Positions 50,370-58,906 of a stretch of 64,000 nucleotides of DNA are shown here, piece after piece. Made by a program: the position numbers and the translations under genes. Source of the DNA: Kiritimatiellia bacterium (GTDB lineage: Bacteria > Verrucomicrobiota > Kiritimatiellia > RFP12 > UBA1067); NCBI GenBank assembly GCA_028686345.1, contig JAQUCE010000010.1, forward strand, positions 1-64,000, given 5' to 3'. A model generated the notes under the pieces. The model was given only the letters and a program-made list of their open reading frames with translations. It did no database searches and was not told the DNA's origin. How positions within the stretch are numbered: the stretch's first letter is position 1; the number at the start of each line of letters is the position of its first letter.

Positions 50370-52670
50370 TTACTCCACGCGCAGCAGCTCAAGCTTATCA
50401 ATGTAAAGTGCCTGGATGTTTGATTTTGCGCCGCCTTGTAGGTCAAACCGGCCAGGGCCGATCCAGAAGTAGTGCGCTGTTTCCGGCACCCATTCCGCCA
50501 CATCGTACCATTGGTAGCCCTCACCGACCTCCGATGTTTTGGCTTCAATGCCGCCGCAAGAGCGTTTGTTGGCCCCATCGTAGATGCCAGCCCAGAAGGC
50601 CTCGCCCTCCTGCCCAGGTGTCTTCTCAACCCGTACACGCATACGTATACGGTATTTTTGGCCTTCATCAAAAGCGACTCCTCTGAAAGGCAATGTTGTG
50701 CACCACTCGTAATGGGTGTTGTAAAGCTTCATGGCCGAGCCATCCTCGGCCAGCGGGTCAGCGACTGTGTCGCCCCATTTACCGCGATTACCCAGCGACA
50801 ACACGGTGTCCTCAATTATGGCGTGATCCGAGGGTGGCGGCAGGGGCTGCGGGTTCGACAGCACTCGCCAGCCAGCGAGTATTTTATCGTGTGTGGGCAT
50901 GCCCTCTGAGAGGCGGATATCCTTGGCCTCTTCGAAGCGTGACACCAGCGCGGACGCAATCGTCTGCTGCGCGGCTGGCGGCACAAAACGTTCCACATTA
51001 CGGGCGGCCCACACCACAATCGCGTCGTGCTTGGCATTGCGGGTTAGCCAGGCATGCAGCACTGGAATAGCGCTCATGCGCACATTGTAGGAGTGTGCGG
51101 GCGAATCCTTGACCGCGTCCTCTGCCTTTTGCCACAGCGCAACTGCCTGCTCTAAAAACTCATCCGACAAGGCGCTGCTGGAAATATTATCAAAAATACG
51201 CAACGGCTGCTGGGCGGGATTCGGATAGAAGGTATGCACCTCGTTAAAGTACGAGCGTACAACGGGCGCGGCTTTGCCATAGTATCCGTTAAGGAAATCG
51301 GTCAGCAAATCTTCAAACGCCAACTCCGGATTCCACAGCCAGCGCGCCAGCAGCCAGGCCTTCAGCTCAGCGAAGTCGCCATGCCGCCCCTGATAGGCAC
51401 CCTGTTCAAAGAGTCCTACCACATGGTTGTCGCGGAAAAAACGCACGTTGCCCTGCAAGGCCCGCACATTCGGGAACGGGCTGGTGTAGTTCCTGAAGTT
51501 CGTGGTGTAGTCCCAGATGTAAAGCTTATCGGTAATTGCGCTCCATCCTTGTATCTCCTCAACGAATTTAAGATTTTCCCTGAAAGGGCTTTGATCCAGC
51601 GACTGCGAGAAATCACACTCAATGGTACACAGCCGAGGCACAACATTGTGGCGCGGGCGCACGGTCTTGGGTGGTTTGCGCGTGTACTGGTAGGCCAGCG
51701 TCTCAATCCAAATATCAGGGTACTCTTGTTCCACAGCGGCGGCTACCCGGTTGACGAACTCGATCATCGTGCCGGCGTGTGACTCCTCACGGTCGTCAAT
51801 TGCCTTGCAGGCCGGACAGGTGCAGAAATTGTACCAATCGTTCTGGCTGACGCTGAAGAGCTTGGCGGTCGGGTCTTTGCGGATGCCGGCCAGCAGGCTT
51901 TCAATCGCGATTTTCAACACATCAGGGTTGGTCAGGCATAACTGCGTGTGCTCTTTGACTCGTTGGCCCTTGATTTCGCTGAAATACTCGGGGTGTGTAT
52001 CAAAATACTTATCCGGTGAGCAAAGCGTATTAAAGGTGTGCACAAAGAACCCATTGCCAAAGCGGATCTTGCCGCCGTGTTTTTCCGACAGGCGCATGGC
52101 GTTGCCATTGGATTTATTGCGCGCGGCAAAGTCGCCGTCAAACATATCGAACCAAAACGGTTCGCGCAGGGCAAAGGCCGGCCTCTGAGTCTCATCGAGC
52201 AGCAGCATCTCAAAGCTGTCGCGTTGCGGAATAAAGCTGTGCCAAGAGGAGTACCAGCGGCACCCTCCAAAGCGCTCTAAGCTCTCGTATACACCGTAGA
52301 GCGTGCCGCGCTGCGGGCCGCCGATGATCAGCAGGTGCGGCGGCTTTACAACAATGCGGAATCCGTCCGGGCCCAGGCCCTGAATATCAACCTGTGTGCC
52401 GAGGGCTGCGGCAGTGTGGCGCGTTGCTCCCAGCAAGACGGCTTGCGCCGGCAAAGGGCCTTCGTCTGTGGCAATCGGCAGCATAACCCCGGTCATTTCC
52501 GCAGTAAAGCGCTGAAACTCCTCGGCCGCGTAGATCTGCGATGGCGAGGCATCTGCAGCCCGGATAATCGTGTAATTGGCGGGTTGTCCGCGCACGGCAA
52601 GCAGTATCGCTTGCGCACAGGCGAGGTGAGCCGCCAGCAGAGATATGATCAGTAACGCAGGTGTTTTCAT
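50370..52670 (-). CDS. DUF4838 exported protein (glycan-active, GH20-like N-domain)
   Basis: The protein has 766 residues from the ATG at 52670, which opens a signal peptide (KTPALLIISLLAAHLACA); the track start 13 codons earlier is a GTG. Residues about 20-130 form an alpha-beta domain like the GH20 N-terminal domain (AAEEFQRFTAEMTG, GGPQRGTLYGVYESLERFGG). Next comes the DUF4838 TIM-barrel-like part with FSVSQNDWYNFCTCPACKAIDDREESHAGTM near 285-315. A jelly-roll domain ends the protein. DUF4838 proteins sit in polysaccharide loci of Bacteroidetes and PVC bacteria with unknown exact action. The neighbourhood here gives no substrate. Confidence 0.8.
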   Translation of the reverse strand: MKTPALLIISLLAAHLACAQAILLAVRGQPANYTIIRAADASPSQIYAAEEFQRFTAEMTGVMLPIATDEGPLPAQAVLLGATRHTAAALGTQVDIQGLGPDGFRIVVKPPHLLIIGGPQRGTLYGVYESLERFGGCRWYSSWHSFIPQRDSFEMLLLDETQRPAFALREPFWFDMFDGDFAARNKSNGNAMRLSEKHGGKIRFGNGFFVHTFNTLCSPDKYFDTHPEYFSEIKGQRVKEHTQLCLTNPDVLKIAIESLLAGIRKDPTAKLFSVSQNDWYNFCTCPACKAIDDREESHAGTMIEFVNRVAAAVEQEYPDIWIETLAYQYTRKPPKTVRPRHNVVPRLCTIECDFSQSLDQSPFRENLKFVEEIQGWSAITDKLYIWDYTTNFRNYTSPFPNVRALQGNVRFFRDNHVVGLFEQGAYQGRHGDFAELKAWLLARWLWNPELAFEDLLTDFLNGYYGKAAPVVRSYFNEVHTFYPNPAQQPLRIFDNISSSALSDEFLEQAVALWQKAEDAVKDSPAHSYNVRMSAIPVLHAWLTRNAKHDAIVVWAARNVERFVPPAAQQTIASALVSRFEEAKDIRLSEGMPTHDKILAGWRVLSNPQPLPPPSDHAIIEDTVLSLGNRGKWGDTVADPLAEDGSAMKLYNTHYEWCTTLPFRGVAFDEGQKYRIRMRVRVEKTPGQEGEAFWAGIYDGANKRSCGGIEAKTSEVGEGYQWYDVAEWVPETAHYFWIGPGRFDLQGGAKSNIQALYIDKLELLRVE

Positions 52671-53318
52671 TTTAATGCTTTCTTGTTTTTCACCTCTAAG
52701 ATTTTTCACCTCAAAAACAACGCAACGCGTTCATTGCACTCCAACAAAGTTAGCGACAAAGTCTACGCTTGCGCTGCAAGGTCGTTCGCGGGGCGACGGC
52801 AGTCGCCCGCATAGCGGACGACTTCCTTGCTTCGCGCCTTGCCAAATAGAGTAAGCGCGGGAGGAGGTCAGTCGCTATGCGGCTGACTATACCACGCACC
52901 CTGATGGCTCGAATGCCGTCCGCAGTTACCCACGCCTTCCTTGCTTCGCGCATGTCGCGCGACTTGCAGGTTTCATCACAGTGGCAACGTGTAGGGTTGG
53001 CGGCCCTTGTCCGGCATAGTTCCGCAATGCCACGGCGTAGCCCCGCTTGCGGGCGAAGCCGGGGTGCGGGACGACGACGGATGAGCCAAACAAAGATCAT
53101 GAAACCCTTTGGTGCGCCTTTGGCGAACAAACACCTGGCAACCGCTAATTGCTTCTGAGAAGCAACCCTACATCCCATGGCGCGCCCTTCACGAGCCTGT
53201 GGCGAAGCCGACCGTCTGTTGTTCCGATTGGAAATCGGAGCTACGTTGCTCGCGCACAGAAAGTGTGACTTCTTTACTCGCGCACTTCTCCACTCCGCGC
53301 CCGGCGCGGAGCTAACCC
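52671..53318. repeat. Repeat mosaic between DUF4838 and M48 genes
   Basis: R11 (52863-52890) is identical over 28 bases to 12919-12946. ATGTCGCGCGACTTGCAGG (about 52950-52968) matches 7166 and 58395. R4 (about 52990-53190) includes TTGCTTCTGAGAAGCAA and GGCGCGCC-like words. R3 (53222-53250) and the TTCTCCACTCCGCGCCC module (about 53285-53303) follow. No gene is supported. Confidence 0.8.
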
Positions 53319-54119
53319 CTACCGTTGTTTTTTATAGACCTCCATGGCGGCTGGGAGCTGCTCGCGCAGTGCCTGCATGCGGTTGGCATCGTTGGGATGC
53401 GTTGAGAGCATATCAAGCGGTGATCCGCTGCTGCCGCCGCCGGCCGCGGCGCGCTCCCAGATCCGCACCGCAGCCTGCGGGTCATAGCCGGCTTTGGCCA
53501 TGTACATCATACCAACGCGGTCAGCCTCATACTCATCGCGTCGCGAGTAATGCGTGACTACCAAGCCCTCATAGGCGATAAACGCGCCTCCCAGCGCCAG
53601 TGCCGCTGTGTTGCTCTCTCTGCTCTTGGCAACTGCGGCGGCCACAGCCAGCGACCCGCCGAGCAGCATATTGCTGGTCATGGCTTTAGCTGAGTGACGG
53701 CAGTTCACATGCGCAATCTCATGCGCAATCACTGCGGCAATCTCATCGTCGCTCTTGGCCAACCCGTTTTTAGGATGCCACAGCCCTTCAAACACAATGA
53801 TCTTGCCGCCCGGGGCCGCCATGGCATTCACCACAGGCGTTGAGTATATATCGACCTCATAGGGCAGGTTCGGGTTATCCGAAACAGCCGCAATCCGATT
53901 GACCATGTTCTGAATCTTGCGCACCTGAGCCGGGTTGGCATTGCGCGGCACCCCTTGCTGACTCATACTGGCGCGGGTCTCGCTTAAAACCTGGTTGCCG
54001 AGCCGCACCTCTTCATCCTCAGAAAAAAGATATCTTGAGGTCTGCTCGACAAACGAGCTATAGGTTGCGCACCCAGTCAGGGTCAACAAAAAAATCAGAT
54101 TTAGCAGGGTGTTTTTCAT
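53319..54119 (-). CDS. M48-family metalloprotease lipoprotein (LoiP/YcaL-like)
   Basis: The protein has 266 residues from the ATG at 54119, which opens a lipoprotein signal with LTGC at Cys17. The track start precedes an unlikely Arg-rich leader. HEIAH at residues 133-137 is the zinc site, and YEADRVG near 200 supplies the third ligand. LSTHPNDANRMQALRE near 245 is the usual M48 C-terminal block. It should be a periplasmic membrane-bound quality-control protease. It follows the GDSL gene by 41 bases and may be cotranscribed, though its ribosome site is weak. Confidence 0.9.
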   Translation of the reverse strand: MKNTLLNLIFLLTLTGCATYSSFVEQTSRYLFSEDEEVRLGNQVLSETRASMSQQGVPRNANPAQVRKIQNMVNRIAAVSDNPNLPYEVDIYSTPVVNAMAAPGGKIIVFEGLWHPKNGLAKSDDEIAAVIAHEIAHVNCRHSAKAMTSNMLLGGSLAVAAAVAKSRESNTAALALGGAFIAYEGLVVTHYSRRDEYEADRVGMMYMAKAGYDPQAAVRIWERAAAGGGSSGSPLDMLSTHPNDANRMQALREQLPAAMEVYKKQR

Positions 54120-54160
54120 TATGGACGTTTTCAAATTAAGTGAACACTTAGGATACAGAA

Positions 54161-54865
54161 CTACCTGGCCAGCTCTTCGAGCTTGGCCTTCACCGCCTCT
54201 GCCCAAATAGCATAGCCCTTCTCATTCGGATGCAGCAGGTCAGGCATGACCTCCTTAGAGAGCGTCTTGCCATCCTCTTCAAGAAGTTTCTGATTGATAT
54301 CCAGGAAGAAGACGCGCTGATTATCCGCCAGCTTCGCGATCATCGCATTCACCTTGTCATTACGAACACGCGGTTGATCTGTATCATTGGCACTGCGCGG
54401 AAAGATCGCAAGCAGGAGAATTTTGGTGTCAGGGGCCTGCTCCTTCATCTTCTCCAGGATGACCTTGATGCCCTCAAAGGTGTCCTCCGGGCTCTCTTTC
54501 TCCACAGGCCGATGTCCTGTGTTGTTAGTGCCGATCATCAGCATTGCAACCTTTGCACCCACCTTCTTCCAGTTGACGTTGTCAATGACCCAGATCGTAT
54601 GCTCGGTGCGGTCGCCGCTGGTGGCGACATTTAGAATCTTTTTATCGGCAAAATGTTGAGCATAAACACTCTTACCCTTACCTTCCCAACCATGCGTAAT
54701 CGAGTCGCCCATAAAAACGTAATCATACTCATTGCTTTGCGACGCTGCAAAGCGCTGCTGGATGCGGCTGTTGATCTTCGGCAACGGGCTGGTTGAAACC
54801 TCACTGGCTACCACTGCGTTCGCCATTAAAAAAATTGTTATCAAAACGAAACTGTAACTTTTCAC
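54161..54865 (-). CDS. SGNH/GDSL-type exported hydrolase
   Basis: The protein has 234 residues from a GTG with AAGAAGG upstream. A signal peptide ends near residue 20. FMGDSITHGWEGKG (nucleophile Ser in GDS, near 52-58), GDRTEHTIW, MIGTNNTG (block III Asn) and DLLHPNEKGY (Asp/His of block V) make a complete SGNH esterase active site. Substrates in this group are often acetylated glycans, which would fit the sulfatase and glycosidase content. It lies just upstream of the M48 gene. Confidence 0.88.
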   Translation of the reverse strand: MKSYSFVLITIFLMANAVVASEVSTSPLPKINSRIQQRFAASQSNEYDYVFMGDSITHGWEGKGKSVYAQHFADKKILNVATSGDRTEHTIWVIDNVNWKKVGAKVAMLMIGTNNTGHRPVEKESPEDTFEGIKVILEKMKEQAPDTKILLLAIFPRSANDTDQPRVRNDKVNAMIAKLADNQRVFFLDINQKLLEEDGKTLSKEVMPDLLHPNEKGYAIWAEAVKAKLEELAR

Positions 54866-55234
54866 ATGAACCTTCTTGTCTTTGAGTTAATTTAAAACGG
54901 TTCAGGTAATCGCCGGCAGCGGGTACCTGAATGAATTGGCATCTGCCAATCTCATTTAGCAACACTTAGTTTACCCGTCCCCGCCATGAAACGCAACTGC
55001 AAAAACCTGTACACAAATTCCGTTCCTTTGTGGATTACGATTAAAAACACACTCGAAATCGCCTTCATAGGGCTAAAACGGGCTCTTTTAGCAGCTAACA
55101 ACTTGATGCACAACAACATCCAGAGACGAAGCGTCAACGAAATCCATTTTTTCGCTTTTTCCTGTTGCAACCCAACGCTGATTGAGGTATTGTTACTCCT
55201 GTTTACCACAATAAGCGCAAACGGAGATTTGGAT
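54866..55234. promoter_or_regulatory. Gap upstream of rrf2 with R8 repeat
   Basis: It divides the divergent GDSL and rrf2 genes. R8 copy 2 (55036-55140) fills the centre and is the inverted match of 5041-5147. ACGGAGATTTGGAT before 55235 is the rrf2 ribosome site. The ORF-track extension of rrf2 to 54986 is repeat sequence and not credible coding. Confidence 0.6.
55036..55140. repeat. Dispersed ~105-bp module, copy 2 (R8)
   Basis: It carries AAAAACACACTC, AAATCGCCTTC, GGCTCTTTT and CAACAACAT in the same order as the reverse complement of 5041-5147. Some 80% or so of bases agree by eye. It lies about 95 bases upstream of rrf2. Confidence 0.75.
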
Positions 55235-55669
55235 ATGTCAGGAATAGTCAGTGTCAGCGAAGCGGCATCAATTGCCTTTCACACCGCTTTTTATCTTGCG
55301 AGCAGCGGTAAGCAGTTGGTTCGCAATCAGGAGCTGGCTGACGAACTGCATGTGTCGCAGGAGCATCTTGCTAAGATCATACAGCGTATGGCGCGTGCCG
55401 GCGTGGTTAAAACTGTGCGTGGCCCCAAAGGCGGGTGTTGTCTCACGGAGCAAGGCAAAGCATCCTCGTTGCTGCAGATTTATGAGGCTGTTGAAGGTCC
55501 CTACAACAAACTGGGATGTTTGCTGCAGCAGAAGATCTGCAGTGACGAATGCTGTCTGCTAGGCGGTTTGCTACAGAAAATGAGCAATGAAATTTACCGG
55601 CAACTAAAAACAACAACGCTGGCGGATATGACCACCGCCTCAAAAAAACTCTTAAAGGAAGCGAAATGA
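55235..55669 (+). CDS. Rrf2-family regulator (Fe-S type)
   Basis: The protein has 144 residues from the ATG at 55235 (GGAG upstream). A winged helix has NQELADELHVSQEHLAKIIQRMARAG and the wing VRGPKGGCCL. A cysteine-bearing segment (GCLLQQKICSDECCLLGG, near 90-108) fits an Fe-S cluster as in NsrR or IscR. NO or oxidant sensing is expected, since its 3' end overlaps a ferredoxin gene by four bases and hcp follows. It likely represses this operon. Confidence 0.88.
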   Translation: MSGIVSVSEAASIAFHTAFYLASSGKQLVRNQELADELHVSQEHLAKIIQRMARAGVVKTVRGPKGGCCLTEQGKASSLLQIYEAVEGPYNKLGCLLQQKICSDECCLLGGLLQKMSNEIYRQLKTTTLADMTTASKKLLKEAK

Positions 55670-56379
55670 TAAAACGTAAAATAATCGAGATCGACCAAGA
55701 AAAATGCAATGGCTGCGGGCAGTGCGTGACCGCCTGCCACGAAGGGGCCATTGAGTTGGTGAACGGCAAAGCGCAGTTGGTGAACGATATATACTGTGAT
55801 GGCCTGGGAGATTGCATTGGTGAGTGCCCGGTCGACGCCATCAAGATTATCGAGAGGGTGGCAGGAGCTTTTGACGAGGCAGCGGTTGCCGCCCGCGTCC
55901 AGGCCAATGCCGCCGCTACTCCACCTGCGGGCGGTTGCCCAGGCATGCAAAGCTTCGCATTCAACGCAAAGGCGTCATCGCCCGCTGCTGAACCTCAATC
56001 AGGTGGTGCCTCCGCGCTTACGCAGTGGCCAATCCAGTTGCATCTGGTGCCAGTTCAGGCCCCTTTCTGGCATAATGCCGATATTTTAATCGCAGCCGAC
56101 TGCGTGGCAGTGGCCTACCCTGATCTACACGCCGGGCTGCTCAAAGGCCGCAGCATTGCCCTAGCCTGCCCTAAGCTGGATGATACCTCCGCCTATGTGG
56201 GGAAACTGACCGCTATTTTCAAGGAGAACGCGGTGAAAAGCGTGGTCGTGGCGCGCATGGTTGTGCCATGCTGCTCACGTCTGGCTGGTATGGCGGAGGC
56301 CGCCTTGCAGGCCAGCGGTAAGAAGATCCCCTGTAAGACAATTACTATCAACCTTGACGGAACCATCAAGGAGGCGTAG
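55666..56379 (+). CDS. 4Fe-4S ferredoxin-type protein linked to hcp
   Basis: This 237-residue cytoplasmic protein has an N-terminal bicluster domain. CNGCGQCVTACHEGA is a full cluster, and CDGLGDCIGECPVDA is the reduced-cysteine second motif common in this family. A linker about 75-125 with CPGM precedes a C-terminal domain with ADILIAADCVAVAY and VVPCCSRLAGMAEAAL. Proteins of this build accompany hybrid-cluster proteins and are thought to deliver electrons to them. The start overlaps the rrf2 stop (ATGA). Confidence 0.85.
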   Translation: MIKRKIIEIDQEKCNGCGQCVTACHEGAIELVNGKAQLVNDIYCDGLGDCIGECPVDAIKIIERVAGAFDEAAVAARVQANAAATPPAGGCPGMQSFAFNAKASSPAAEPQSGGASALTQWPIQLHLVPVQAPFWHNADILIAADCVAVAYPDLHAGLLKGRSIALACPKLDDTSAYVGKLTAIFKENAVKSVVVARMVVPCCSRLAGMAEAALQASGKKIPCKTITINLDGTIKEA

Positions 56380-56539
56380 AGGATGGGGAATGAGGTATAG
56401 GGGTCTGATTGAATTTTTGAAGAGATAACAACTACAACTAACAAAAAGCATTCGCCGTGGGAAAGGTGCAGCAGGGGATCTCTTCCCTGTGCGCCATGCC
56501 CTCTGCGCTATGCTACACAACAGAAAAAGGAAAAACATC
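56380..56539. other. Short gap before hcp
   Basis: 160 bases, no clear repeat or promoter. AAAAAGGAAAAACATC before 56540 is the ribosome site. The gap may hold an RNA processing or secondary promoter site, but nothing can be pinned down. Confidence 0.3.
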
Positions 56540-58171
56540 ATGTTTTGCTACCAATGTGAACAAACCAGCGCCGGAACCGGCTGCACTGTCGTCGGAGTAT
56601 GTGGAAAAAACAAGGAGACCTCAGATCTTCAGGATCTGACCCTCTATCTTGCGGAGGGCATCAGCTCAATTGCACATGCCTTGCGCGCCAAGGGGGTAAA
56701 AGACAATGCGCTGGACAGAAGCGTAGTCGAAGCGCTCTTTACAACTGTCACGAACGTCAACTTTGATCCTGTGCGGCTGCGTGCCATAATTGCAAAGCAA
56801 GGCGCGCTGAAAAAAGAGGCACTAGTCAAGCTTCAGGCAACCGGGGCGGATATCACCAAGCTCCCGGCAGCGGCCAATTTCAACCCCGCGAGCGATCCTG
56901 AGGAGCTGCTGGTACAGGCCAGAACAGTTTCGATCCTCAAGCGCAAGCAGGAGCTGGGCGCTGATGTGACCGGCCTGCAGGAACTGCTGATGTATGGTCT
57001 TAAAGGCGCGGCAGCTTACGCCGATCACGCCGCGATTCTGGGTCATGAGGATGATGCGGTTTACGCCTATTTTCATGAGGCCCTCGCTTATCTTGCGACC
57101 AACCCGACCGATGTCGGCGAGCTGACAGCCGCCTGTCTGAAGTGCGGTGAGGTCAACCTGCGTGTGATGGAGCTGCTGGATGCGGCCAACACCGGGGCCT
57201 ATGGGCATCCTGAACCGACTCAGGTCAAAATCACAGCCACGGTCGGCAAGGCTATCCTGGTCAGCGGCCATGATCTCAAGGATCTGGAAGAGCTGCTCAA
57301 ACAGACCGCAGGCAAGGGAATCAACATCTACACCCACGGTGAGATGCTGCCGGCTCTGGCCTATCCTGGTTTGAAGAAGTACCCTCATCTGGTTGGCAAC
57401 TACGGCGGCGCGTGGCAGGATCAGGGCAAGGAGTTTGCCGCTTTCCCGGGCGCGATCCTGATGACGACCAACTGCATCCAGAAGCCCCGCGAGAGCTACA
57501 ACGCCCGCATCTTTACCTGCGGGCTGGTGGCCTGGCCGGGAGTCACGCATATCGCTGACCGCAACTTTGCCCCAGTGATTGACGCTGCTCTGGCGGCCGA
57601 GGGTTTTGCCGCGACCGAAGAGGAGAAAACCATCACAATCGGCTTTGGCCGCAATGCGGTTCTGAGCGTGGCAGGCACTGTGATTGACGCAGTTAAGGCT
57701 GGCGCAATCAAACACTTCTTCCTGGTAGGAGGTTGCGATGGCGCTAAGTCCGGGCGTAACTACTACACCGACCTGGCACAGCAGATTCCGCAGGACTGCG
57801 TGATCCTGACCCTGGCGTGCGGCAAGTACCGCTTCAACAAGCTGGAGTTCGGCGACATTGGCGGCATTCCGCGTTTGCTGGATATTGGACAGTGCAACGA
57901 TGCCTACAGCGCGATCAAGATCGCCTTGGCGCTGGCCGACGCATTTGAGGTGGGGGTCAATGACCTGCCGCTCAGCCTGATCCTCTCCTGGTACGAGCAG
58001 AAAGCAGTTGTCATTCTGTTGACCCTCCTGCATCTGGGAATCAAAGGCATCCGCCTGGGACCAACGCTGCCGGCCTTTATTACGCCTGCAGTGTTGAACG
58101 TTCTGGTCGAGAACTTCGCCATTGCGCCGGTCACAACCGCGGAGCAGGATCTTAAAGCGATCCTCGGCTAA
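56540..58171 (+). CDS. hcp: Hybrid-cluster protein (hydroxylamine reductase)
   Basis: The protein has 543 residues from the ATG at 56540. MFCYQCEQTSAGTGCTVVGVCGK gives the cubane cysteines C3, C6, C15 and C21 in anaerobe-type spacing. Later HGEMLPALAYP, NCIQKPRESY and the hybrid-cluster ligand region with FLVGGCDGAKSGRNYYT and LACGKYRFN are intact. It reduces NO or hydroxylamine and can protect against nitrosative stress. Full length. The upstream ferredoxin-type protein and Rrf2 regulator form a probable operon. A hairpin with T-tract follows at 58201. Confidence 0.95.
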   Translation: MFCYQCEQTSAGTGCTVVGVCGKNKETSDLQDLTLYLAEGISSIAHALRAKGVKDNALDRSVVEALFTTVTNVNFDPVRLRAIIAKQGALKKEALVKLQATGADITKLPAAANFNPASDPEELLVQARTVSILKRKQELGADVTGLQELLMYGLKGAAAYADHAAILGHEDDAVYAYFHEALAYLATNPTDVGELTAACLKCGEVNLRVMELLDAANTGAYGHPEPTQVKITATVGKAILVSGHDLKDLEELLKQTAGKGINIYTHGEMLPALAYPGLKKYPHLVGNYGGAWQDQGKEFAAFPGAILMTTNCIQKPRESYNARIFTCGLVAWPGVTHIADRNFAPVIDAALAAEGFAATEEEKTITIGFGRNAVLSVAGTVIDAVKAGAIKHFFLVGGCDGAKSGRNYYTDLAQQIPQDCVILTLACGKYRFNKLEFGDIGGIPRLLDIGQCNDAYSAIKIALALADAFEVGVNDLPLSLILSWYEQKAVVILLTLLHLGIKGIRLGPTLPAFITPAVLNVLVENFAIAPVTTAEQDLKAILG

Positions 58172-58200
58172 AACAGCACTTACCAACAACAAAAACAAAA

Positions 58201-58234
58201 ACCGTAGCGTCCGACGGGACGCTGCGGTTTTTTT
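58201..58234 (+). terminator. Rho-independent terminator of hcp operon
   Basis: ACCGTAGCGTCC pairs with GGACGCTGCGGT (one G-U) around a GACG-type loop and is followed by TTTTTTT. It lies 29 bases after the hcp stop. Confidence 0.92.
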
Positions 58235-58314
58235 AGTGAAAAACACAGGGGCAGGAAAACAGGGCAGCAGCACCCGGCCATCACCGGGAGGGGCGCCGTC
58301 GGCCTGTCAGCATA

Positions 58315-58370
58315 GTCGCTTAGGCGACTAGAAAAAACTATTAATTGTTCTTTCCAAAAAGTTGTCTATC
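58315..58370 (+). repeat. R1 double-hairpin element, copy 3
   Basis: GTCGCTTAGGCGAC and then the palindrome around ATTAATTGTTC, ending TTGTCTATC. It matches 22661-22715 base by base with few changes. Confidence 0.88.
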
Positions 58371-58599
58371 GGGCCTGTAGCGTACTTGCGCCTGTCGCGC
58401 GACTTGCAGATTTCATTAAAGTTGAAATGTACCGAACGACAACCCTTGCACTCCGCAGTGCAGCGCATGTGTGTAGTCGCTCTGCGAGCGACATTGGTTG
58501 CCGATGCGTTGCTCCCGCACAAAAGGCTCCATCTCTTTAACTCGCGCACTCGCGCACTTTAACACTCGTTACAATAACGTCTCAACAACCTGCTTTAGA

Positions 58600-58657
58600 G
58601 CAGCCTTCCGTCTTCGCGCTTCGCAGCTACGCCGGACACGGAAAGGCTGAACAACAA
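58600..58657 (+). repeat. 58-bp dispersed repeat, copy 2 (R5)
   Basis: Exact reverse complement of 18213-18270, with no mismatch by manual comparison. Confidence 0.92.
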
Positions 58658-58906
58658 GCCTTACATGGCAGCCGTTTGTTGTTCACGCTTCAGCGTTTGG
58701 CCGGTTATTGTACTGTTCCCTTGCTTGCCCCAAACGCGCAGCGTTTGTTTCTAAAGCAGCGGGCTCTTAACCATTAACATTTCAATGAGGGCGAAAACTT
58801 TTAGCACATCACACAAGCTCTTTTGGTTGCGGCGACTCGATGCTTTAGAATATGAGCGTTTGCTACCATGTCCATCAATGCCATCTGCTCAATTACTTAG
58901 CTGATA

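Larger units (their letters stand above)
58235..58906. repeat. Repeat mosaic between hcp and YbgA-like gene
   Basis: R1 copy 3 is at 58315-58370. GCGTACTTGCGCCTGTCGCGCGACTTGCAG follows (about 58380). ACCGAACGACAACCCTTGCA with CTCCGCAGTGCAGCGC (R2 part, about 58430-58465) matches 7485-7535 inverted. CTCAACAACCTGCTTTAGA (about 58581-58599) leads into the exact 58-bp R5 (58600-58657). R6 (58730-58850) ends at GATGCTTTAGAA. No gene is supported. Confidence 0.85.

Noticed and set aside
56822-58273. 483-residue minus-strand ORF
   Set aside because: It is antisense to hcp, which has all its cluster ligands; no ribosome site or family features.
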